From Isoetes engelmannii (taxonomy: Eukaryota > Streptophyta > Lycopodiopsida > Isoetales > Isoetaceae), in assembly GCA_011763485.2 (NCBI GenBank), contig JAANSK020113350.1, positions 1 to 26,579 on the forward strand: DNA of 26,579 nt, given 5' to 3'. The notes under the pieces are model-generated. The model did no database searches, was not told the origin of the DNA, and saw only the letters and a program-made list of their open reading frames with translations. Position numbers and translations under genes: made by a program. Position 1 is the first letter of the stretch, and every line of letters begins with the position of its first letter. Below are positions 1 through 9,400 of the stretch, in pieces.

Positions 1-692
1 AATAATAGCTTGTCCTCCTCTGTACACTGCCCACTTTCTTTGCAGACGAGCCTTGCAGACTCGACAAAGAGAAATTAATTGACTAGACTTATTGAAACTT
101 ATACATGGATTAAAAAAGGGGGGGGGGGAGGGGGGTACCGTTTAAATATTTTGATGGTAACCTCAACTTTAAATCTAGCATTTCTAGCTCAAAAAATGGG
201 AGTTAGACTTTGAATGATCTATCTTATATCTTAGTAAGGGTAGTTGGGTAACATGGGTATGGAGATATAGGTGTTGACTAACATGGGTAAATCCCGAAAA
301 CAGATTGGCAAGAATAATGTATGTGTGGGCGTGTATTTGTCCAAACCGAGATGAAGCCTCAGCAAGGCCAAGCTGAGGAATTGTCCAGGCTGATGCTTCG
401 GCCGAAGGCCGCGCCGAGGAGTTAGTGCAAAATAAAGCCTCTTTTCTAGTATCTTAATAATATAGTTTCTAAGAAATGCTTGAAAACCTAGGCACGAAAT
501 CCTGAACGGTACCGTTCAAGAAATACAGTAGAAATTTTGGGCTTCCAAATTTTGGTCTTACATTGGAAATACAGTGAACGGTACTGTTTAAGAAACACGA
601 TTCACGCCTTTTGTTCTTCTCCCATGTTGAGCTCCTATAGTACAAGGTAATAATTGATCGTCTTTCTGCCCATATCGTAAGCCAAGATCATG
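1..692 (-). mobile_element. Internal leader of LTR retrotransposon 1 (partial)
   Basis: Read on the minus strand, this stretch follows directly after an LTR end and a primer-binding-like site, so it should be the untranslated leader or start of the internal region; the rest of the element lies beyond the left edge. No ORF here is worth calling. It contains a G-rich run at 118-135 and several strong inverted repeats: CCTCAGC/GCTGAGG at 357-378, a 12-bp palindrome at 396-407, and two copies of a 16-bp palindrome at 503-518 and 575-590. The assignment is inferred from position relative to the LTR, not from coding homology. Confidence 0.55.
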
Positions 693-704
693 GCTTTGGT
701 ACCA
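693..704 (-). other. Primer binding site (tRNA-iMet type)
   Basis: On the minus strand the LTR end (...CATCACA) is followed after one base by TGGTACCAAAGC. Plant LTR elements primed by initiator tRNA-Met use TGGTATCAGAGC; 10 of 12 positions match. This makes the LTR at 706-2555 a 5' LTR and fixes the orientation of the element. The two mismatches fit an old copy. Confidence 0.6.
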
Positions 705-705
705 T

Positions 706-2555
706 TGTGATGTCCCCTGCTCGTATACGATGCCCCATCGTATAAGACCGGAGATTCCCTCATATGAGCCATGCTAGCCAACAAGAGGCCGTCCACGTGA
801 CGTCAGACTCTTGATGGTGAGTAAGAATCCGGCGTGGGAGAAATGGACGTGCCATTCATGTCGTCTCCCTCGGGATCTACCTAGTTGCAGAAGCGCACAA
901 TATAAGCACATAGCATCAAAATAAATACATAGCCACCACGAAGGGTAGAATCACCATATCATCAGAACATAAACAACATAAGAATATATCACAAAAGGAG
1001 AATCCTACCCAAGGCTCAGGCTCGTGGGGATGGACTGGCGGCTTGGGGTCTCCAGAAGTCAATGCAGATAGAATTCATGAATGGATTGGGCTGGCATAAG
1101 AACATGGTCGTTGGGAAGTCCACTCCATCCGCCCCTTCTTCGCATACTTTGCAGATATGCTGAAGAGTATTGGAGCCTAATCGTAGCCTACCGGGGGCAT
1201 AGCCAATGGGGCTATTCTTCGGTTGCATTTGCTCAGTCCGATGAGGTAGGAAGAGATCACTCTCCTCCAAAGGGTGCATGCCAATCACGGGTAGGCTAGA
1301 GAGCCACTGCTCGTCTACGACTTCAACCCCATTGAGGCGATACATCACCGAAGAGGTGTCGAGTCCATACCTTGCTTGCACTCATCGGCAAGATATTAGG
1401 CCTAGCCCATAGCATTCTACGTAGACTACACCAGAGGGATCAACCATGATTGGACAAGCCCCTCCTTATCAGCCAGTCTAGCTCTGCCACCCACAGTCAA
1501 ACGGACTCCTATGCACAGGCTGCATTAATTGGGAATTAATGAGGCTATTCTAGAAACATCAACTATTCTGGATGTGGATCTCTACCCCCCATTTCCCAAT
1601 ATACACAAGAGGTGCGGATATAATCGGCCATCAATGAATCATAATAAATCTAATAACCAAAATATAATATAAGAAAATCACATCCATCTACTCTAACCGG
1701 CACGAGGAACTCTGCAAGTTCAGTGAAGCGCGCACACAAAAGAAATGGGCCGTGTACAGAGGTGGCGAAGCAATAATTCACGATAGTTGGCCTCAGAACC
1801 CTTGGTTGATCACTGCGTACGTAGTATTGGGTTCTCCCATGCGGAACCGTCTTTGTTATATGTTCCATACTTCCTGTATGTTTGTATATGTTTCTCTATG
1901 GGGCTTCGCTCCCCACTTGGTTGTAGTTTCGACTCTTTCACGGGACTCCACCCCCCGTCTTTTGTATGGATCCCATAGCCCGATTGGATTTTCGTGGACA
2001 CAAAAATTGTTATTTTATCCTATCCTATCTAAACACACATAATTAGAGTTCATTGGTTAGTTCTTGGCATCTATGGGTCGGATAGGGTCAAGAATGGCGA
2101 GACTGATCTACATGTATCGAGAAGTGTGTCACAGACCAGATTCTTGGCTAGCAGGCATTCCTTCGAAGGCATCCATGGCGGCTGTCGGAGAGGATCGAAG
2201 TTGATGATAGAGACAGTTGGGCAGGGTCCTGGCACGAATCTGAGGCACTATCAGGGCGCAGATTGCGAAGTACCAAACGGGTACTTTTAGGGTTCTTTTC
2301 CCCTTTTATAGGGGTCGTATCTTTAGGGAACGCCCTTTTAGGGTTGACAATGAAAGGTCAGGTCATGGGATTTTGCCATCTGGTGGTTAAGATATATTCA
2401 CATGTTGAGAACATGTGCAATATATATAGTAGGGGTAGCGCTTTCCATGGCTATCTATACAGCCTAAGGTGTACATGTCGTAGTGTACGGCATGTACTAG
2501 TGACATGGTAGTACAATATGTGTATTCGTATCGTACATTATCTTGGAACGTCACA
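706..2555 (-). mobile_element. 5' LTR of LTR retrotransposon 1 (Ty3/gypsy-like)
   Basis: The ends are TGTGATG and CGTCACA, the usual short inverted termini of an LTR. A primer-binding-like site lies just outside the low-coordinate end. The body is recognisably related to the LTR at 17687-18943: both share AGTCCACTCCATCCGC and CATACTTTGCAGATA in the same order and orientation, plus many shorter blocks. At about 1850 bp it is some 590 bp longer than the other copy, partly because a LINE 3' end sits within it. Outer flanks are ACCAT and CCTAT; since one side is internal to the element, no target duplication is expected. ORFs inside it are chance readings of LTR sequence. The superfamily is inferred from the polypurine tract and LTR style of the second copy. 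Confidence 0.7.
1800..2036 (+). mobile_element. LINE-like 3' end inserted in LTR 1
   Basis: This stretch resembles the region downstream of the LINE ORF at 22430-22690. Common elements, in order, are a TTGGGTTCT/TTGGTTCT block, an ATG-rich stretch, a hairpin with a TTCG loop (GGGGCTTCGCTCCCC at 1902-1916), GGATCCCATAG, CGATTGGAT and a short run of TATCC units at the 3' end. It is probably a 5'-truncated insertion, which would help explain the extra length of this LTR. The left boundary is approximate. Confidence 0.45.
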
Positions 2556-4243
2556 CCTATGGTCAATATCCTTCATACAAATAAATATTGGTATTATACC
2601 ATTTTAAATCCCAAACTTTTAAATAATAAATTGGTCATTTCAATCATTTAGCTGCCAATAAACTGCTATAAAAGTGCGAGTTTGCACCTAGTAGGTTGCC
2701 AATTCATCTTGCTCAAGTTGGGCCGGAGATTTTGCCAGAATAGATGGACCGGCCAGTTTGGGCCACTAAAATTTTTGTTGTATTGCATCTTAACAAAAAA
2801 TCTAATTTAAAGAAGAAGAACGCAGGAATCTGGTGGCGAGGCTTGTTTTCATAATCCATGTTGCCAGATTTGCTGCTTATTGGTGGCGGTATCCAGTAGC
2901 TCCGATCATAGCAAAATGTGTAAGCAAAGGCATTTAGTTCTTGCATAAAGAATAGTGTCAAACTTGAATCTGGATTTCTCCTGCATGGCATTCAATGCAT
3001 AAATTTGAAGATCCCATGGCATATCAACATGCCACGTCCACTTTTGCTGGCATAGCCTAGAATCTCAAATCTAAATTTAGATCCTCCCTTCATTGAACTA
3101 AGGTTGTATAGGCTTGTCCATACCAGGACATGCAAATGTAAAATATAAAATAGAATAGAATGTATTTTTATCGTCCACGGAGGTCAAGTAGCCTATGGGA
3201 CCCAACCAAGGAGAGCAGCAAGTGTATTACTGTTAGGACCCATAAAGCAATTTTGGTGTGATGTCTGCCTCATACACATGTTGGTCTTCGATGGGCATTA
3301 ACAATACTATTAAATTTCATCTTCAACATCATTGGCAGAGATCTTCCAAAACCTTTATTTTTCCACTGCCTTTTCTGTCAAATGCTTTCTCCAAATGAAC
3401 TAAGATCTCGATGGCTTGATAAAAATTAATCCTCTTAATACTTTTCGCAAAAATCAAAGGAATAAGCTTACCTCTTTTTGCAAAGTTGAAGGTTGATGGA
3501 ACTTCTGAAGTTGCCTTAGGAAAATAACAATCTTGGAAGCTTTTCCCTTAGAAGATTTAGATACATGCTTTTGTTTTCCCTTCTTCAATATCATCTAGTC
3601 CACGTTTCTTAGGCAATACTGATCATAAAGTACTTTAACGTCTTCATATGATGAATGTAATATTATACAAAGTAGCTACCGAAGCCAATATAGAAGGGTA
3701 AGCATGTTATTTGTGAAAATGTTGTCTAGTTTCACTGACAAGTTGGCACATGATTTCACTTTTTTGATGCATATAGAGCCTTAGTTTAAAGTAGCTCTAT
3801 AGCCCATTTTTTCTGTCTATACGTCTCTACAATGAAAACTTTGGCATGAACGTGATTGTGTTGATATATTTAATTTTAATTTAGTTTAATTAATTTAATA
3901 TCGTTGTGGTAAAGAATAAAATAGAATTAGAATTGATTGGTAAAAGGCAATGAGAATGCAATTGTAAACTTGATATTGTAATATATGCACTACAAGGATT
4001 GCAAAAGATTCGAATTTCTTAGTCCAAGAGTGAAGGGCAGTAATTTTTTGGCGAGATGATTTAAAAATTGATACCATTTTTTTATGCACCCAATGGAAAA
4101 GATCATACGTAATATTGCAAAGCTGCAAGTCCTTTGGGCACATGGTATGCATGGACCAAAAGGTTTAAATATTCGCTTCGAAAACTTTTCTCCTTCAGAG
4201 GGCATGGATATGAGCCTATCCGGCTGACAGTGCACCTTTGTAT
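2556..4243. other. Intergenic, no recognisable gene
   Basis: AT-rich sequence with short ORFs on both strands that show no familiar motif and no spliced structure I can follow. A very AT-rich patch of TTTAATT repeats lies near 3867-3900. I see no tRNA, no terminal repeats and no clear transposon ends. Confidence 0.6.
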
Positions 4244-4437
4244 TTCAGCAGCCTTATTATCTTTTTCGGAATGGATGTCAGTTCACAGAAACTAGGAAAT
4301 CTTTATGTTTTCTTGCATTGTCTATTGCGAAGGATAACGCCAAAGCACTCATTGTCACAGCATCATTCAATCTTGATTCAAGATATGTTCAAATATTACA
4401 AATTAAGTATGGAATTAGAACACCATGATTATGCAAA
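4244..4437 (+). pseudogene. Possible relic exon, unidentified
   Basis: After a good acceptor (TTTGTATTTCAG) a reading frame of about 60 codons begins QPYYLFRNGCQFTETRKSL, passes through SIAKDNAKALIVTASFNLD and ends in a TGA at 4426. Its composition looks more protein-like than the longer overlapping ORF in another frame. I do not recognise the family. It may be an exon of a decayed gene or of an unrecognised upstream part of the next gene. A donor-like AAAAG/GTATGG lies near 4437. Confidence 0.22.
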
Positions 4438-6488
4438 AGTATGGGATGAGCAACGTACCTTTTGGTATGGTCCCCTGCCTCCACAGTTGATGTTGAGGAG
4501 TCATGGTCTGGTGGGTGATTATGCTGCATGTTGCTTTTCCATAAAAGACGCTGTTCCCCACTAAAAGCATTCATTTCTGGGCACAGACGTGCAGTAAAGG
4601 TTCTCGTTTTATGCTTCTACAGTTGTATCAGCATTGGCCAAATGATCAGGTCAGTCAAGCCTGCCTTCTCATTTAATTGTGTGCATTGAATGATCCTGTT
4701 TGATCCTATGTGGTTGCTTTTATGCAATGTCTGTGATTTGATTGCATATGATTGCTTCTTTAAATATGTTAAAGCAAATGCTGGATATCATTATTATGAA
4801 GAAGATGAACAATGACAAAGCTGATCAGTTGAGTTTGTGGTGCAAAGCAGGAAAAAGTTTGTGTTACAATCGTACTAAAAAGGACATGGTGAATAAATAA
4901 TTTAGAAAATTGTAAGATTGCTCGATCACCTGCTAATTTGTCGTTGATCCTAATCTCTGGCTAAGCATTCTTCTGTTTGATAAAAGAACTGAAGAAGGTT
5001 TTTTGCCTTACATATACGATTAGGTGCCATTTATCCAGCAGAGGTTTCTGAAGCAGAGGTTGTTCCCTCGTGAACACATTTTCTCCCACTATTCATGTTC
5101 TCTGTACTATTTTTCCATACTTCTGAACTTTTAACTTGCATACACCTATTATTTTGAACTTCTGGACTTTTCGTAACTTGCATTCATGCTTTACTATTGC
5201 AACCCAGAAACTTCATTTAGTAAAGAGAATTCTTTGAGTTTGCAGCTCCAGAATTCTAACAAGTGCCTAATTCTACAAGGTCCAACCTACGCTGGTAGGC
5301 TCAGTGTATGTTCATTGAGATTGTGATTTAAAAGAAGACTTTTCTAGTATGTTCAAAACCTTTTAGCTCTAATGCTTATGCACTTTCCAAATTGCTTTGT
5401 ACGACTTTGCACCATAATCATATGTTGATCTGCGCTGAATCCTCTCAACTATGCCATCGCACAATTACAATGAACACTGATGCTTAACCATAGAACCAGT
5501 GCACACACAATATAGTTTTTACTAGTAATCAGCATGCCAATATATGCAAATTCCCATGTATTGTATAAACCATTTTTTGGTATCCTTGAAGCTGTGGTCT
5601 GTTGCCAGAATTTCGTCGTCGTTAAAATAATATATTGTGAAACAAGAATTCTAGCAAAAGGCATGGTGGTATTTTTGCTGTTTACAAATTTCTTGTCACT
5701 TTTCAGATGGAATGCAGACAGACAAGTGCAAAATTTATTTGACTGCTACTGATAAAAAAAAAAAAAGGGGACCTGATGTCACTTCCATATTAAATTCACT
5801 TAATGTATTCTACAATAGTAAAGATTGTGGTGCAGTTGCATGTTAACACATTACAAGATGAAAAGATACAACTTGCTCGTCTAGCATTGTGAGTCATTTT
5901 AGACAGCTAATAAGAAATTGAGGTGCTTGCAGCAAAACCAGCATGTTAGTGAGCATGTGTTTTGGCAGTGACACGATGCTATGTAGAAAACAAGTCCAGA
6001 ATTACTGTATAAAAAATCCTGGAAAGAACACTCACAAGCATGTAAATGCTTTTAAATTAAATTCAGCTTGTGGCCATCAGTGGATGGCAAGGCTATGAGC
6101 CAATTCTTGAAGGAACACTAATTACTCTAGGGACAGACCTCGTAATACTGTAATTTCATCTTGTCAAATTTTCTTTAATTGCCTTTTACTCTGTGTATTT
6201 CTACATTATCAGAGATACGTTTTGAACATCTAGCTCTCTCCATCCAGAAATGGAAGTTAATAAGATGAAGTCATATGTCAATACTCTAAGTTCAATCTGC
6301 TCTAAGTTCAATCTATCTGATGGTCCTGCTCTTTATGGAATAATAGTGCGTTATAATTTTTGCCATCTAAGTTTAAAATTTTGGATTCACTAACTGAAAT
6401 GCAGATGTTATTCAGAGAGCAGCCAAGTTGGAGATGAAGTGCTGCTATTTAGCAAAATTATACAGTTCTGAACACTGAGATAACAGTA
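4438..6488. other. Upstream region of the MEB-like gene
   Basis: About 2 kb of AT-rich sequence with no ORF I would call coding. It should include the promoter and 5' UTR of the gene that starts at 6489, possibly with an untranslated exon: GAAATGCAG before 6404 and ATTATACAG at 6465 both look like acceptors. A 12-base A run at about 5754-5765 followed by GGGG is low-complexity. I could not place a TATA box with confidence. Confidence 0.5.
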
Positions 6489-9400
6489 ATGGAATCAGAT
6501 TCGAGTGTGAACTTTGGGACTTTAAATCATGACTTTGCAATTCCTCTTACAAGTACATCTGAAGGCCTTGCTTCAGCTTCTAATGATGTCATCTCGATTG
6601 AGCAGGATGTAGGGATTCCATCATATGAATTCCCAATAAGGTCATCCTTTGTCCATTCTGACAAGACAGCACAAAGTGACTCTGTTCAGCAGAATAACAT
6701 GGCTGAATCTTTGATCTTGAATAAAAAACATAAAACCTTCTCTGAATACTCAGTGGAATGCAATGACAATGTAGACATAATTACTTCATCCATTCTTGCT
6801 TCAAAGGCAAAAATTGAATATGTGGATTTCCAAGAAAAGCAGGGATATGAGCAAATAATTAGGGAAACCCCAGATTCTGAAAAGGATAACACGACCTTAG
6901 ATATTGTAAAAGCCATAAAGGAGCAGGCTACTCACGATCTGCTCTGTCCAATGTGTGGATCCTGCATCACTAAACGTGTCATCCTTCGTAAAAGAAAGCG
7001 AACCAGTGACATTTTGACAGAAAGAAAGCGAACCAGTGACATTTTGACAGAGCGTTTAATCGGAAAGACAGAGCACAAGGAAATTTCGGAAATAAATAAC
7101 AATCAGATTGAAGAAGATGGCGACGTAGAGGTATTGGGATGCTTGGCATGTCTCTCAACATTCTTTCGTCGAGGTATGCCTGGTGGTTACTTACTTATCA
7201 TCTAGTAGTATTAAACAAGAGCCTCCTTTTAACAACTGTTTTTTGTTTGAATCTACAGTGGAGAGTATAGGACAACAATGCATTTCAAGTAATAAGGTTG
7301 CTTGGTATAACATTAAATACCACTTCATTGGCATGGAACAGCATGAAGGTGCACCACAAGAGCGTGTTACATGTCTGTCTTCTTTGTTATCGTGGGGTGC
7401 AGACAAAAGTGCGATATCAAAACAAGGTACACTATTGCAGTTGTCTTAAAACGTGCATTTGTGGACTTAGATTCCAAATTTTATTCATAGAAAAACATTG
7501 CATTCCCATAATTCTATGTAATCTTGTAAGAGAAAACATTAATTATGGCCATTTGTAGCTATTTACAATTTGGAAAGAAAAGATTGAGTATGTTGTGTTT
7601 CTTCCAACAAGTTTTTATTGATGCTGTATCCACATATGAACAGCACAAATTTCTTTAGATCCCATTCTGCTGTCCATTTGCTGAACTATATTATATACAT
7701 TCTATTACAGTTGGTGGTAGCGATATACAGACATCAGCAAGCCAAGGAGAAATAACTGAGAAATCAAATCTTAATTGCATACCATTTTTGCTGCCAGGGT
7801 ATGAATGGGAGGGTATGTCCAAAAAAGAAGGTACCTGTTACAGATATAGTTCAATACTTTGTGCTTTAACTTAGCATTGCATCATATCTTATCCTGCTTG
7901 CAGGAGCACCTCTTTCATTGGGTATCAGTTGGAAAAAGTACGAGGAAGCAAGTCGTAAATATCTTTCATATTTGTTACCACAGCATCTTTTAGAGTCCAT
8001 CAAACAAGGTAGGGAGAATATCCTCCTTGCAGTCCATATACACTTTGTACTTTCAGTGTTTTTACTCAGTTAATCTGAAGACGCTGAGACTTTGTTGTAT
8101 TTAAAGATGGTCTTGAAAGAAGATAACCTAAAGAAACACATGTAAGTGGTCTCTAATTTCATTACCATTACCATTAATATGACAAGAATCTGACAAGTCT
8201 CAACCCCCATTGGTAATAGGCCTAGTAGTGTGTTTAATGATTGTGGCCAAGTCAGGCTATGTTCTGGGAGTTCTAAGGATGCTTCAACTTACATTATCCC
8301 TAGAAACTAGCAATTTGTTGGGTATTTCCCGAGTAATTCAATTCAATGCACCAAAAAAATCTTTGACAAGTAAAGACAAACTTGAAAAGTTTTTGAGGAA
8401 CTTAATATGAATATTTGATCAATGAAACTAATATCATCTCAGTCTTGGAAGATGCATCTAGGAATTTCTGAGTCAAATTTTCTGATGTCAATAACCCAGC
8501 CTTTGGTTCATGTATCAAGATCATAATGTCAAAATCATAATGGCTGTCTTAGCGAACTACAGGACAACAAAATCATGTTCGAATTAACTTAACCTAAATC
8601 TATTTCTTCTAACATGTGTATTATCCCTGAGATTTAGGTTATGACATATTTCATTTCAAAATTGGCATATCTACAGTTAATGCCACAAAGGAAGAAGCAC
8701 AGACGTCAGAGCATCAAGAGGAGAGAGAGGAGTCAAGGCTTAATTGTTTGCCAATTCTGGTACCAGAATATGCATGGGGAAGTGCATTTTTATTTGGAAA
8801 GAAAGGTAGCTCAAGTGCATGTTCTGATCGTTTGGTTAGTATAAAGAAAGGAATAATTCCTGTACCTTGCTCCTGCAGAAGTCAGCATCCTCAAGGAAGA
8901 ACCAGAGACATCAGAGTACCAAGAGGAGGTTTTTGAGAAGTCAAAACTCAATGGTTTGCCCATTCGGTTCCCAGAATATACATGGGGAAACGCAGCTGGA
9001 AAGGAAGGTAGCTCAAGTCATTTTATAATCAGTTAGTTGTTTAAAGAAGGGAATAATTTCCAGTATCATCACTCCTGCAGAAGTCAACATACCAAAGGAA
9101 GAAGCACAGACGTCAGAGCATCAGGAGGATGCGGAAAAGTCCAAGATTAATTGTTTTCCAGTTCGGCTGTCAGAATACGCATGGAGAAGTGCATTACTGT
9201 CTGGAAAGAAAGGTAGCTCAATTGCATTCTATGATCAGTTAGTTTGAAGAAGGGAATAATTTCCACTGTCATTGCTCCTCCAGAAGTCAATATGCCAAAC
9301 GAAGAAGCACAGACATCAGAGTGTCCAGAGGAGGTAATTGGGAAGTCAACACTTAATTGCTTACCAATTCTGCTGCCAGAATATGCATGGAGAAGTGCAT

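Noticed and set aside
1016-1381. 121-codon minus-strand ORF and overlapping plus-strand ORF
   Set aside because: They lie wholly within the 5' LTR of element 1; the related LTR at 17687-18943 does not keep the frame.
4238-4564. 108-codon plus-strand ORF
   Set aside because: Crosses a good acceptor and a donor-like site, and its reading competes with a more protein-like frame; no recognisable motif.
7183-7449. ORF reading across intron 1 and exon 2 of the MEB-like gene
   Set aside because: It is the exon 2 frame extended into both introns; only 7259-7426 fits the splice sites and phase.
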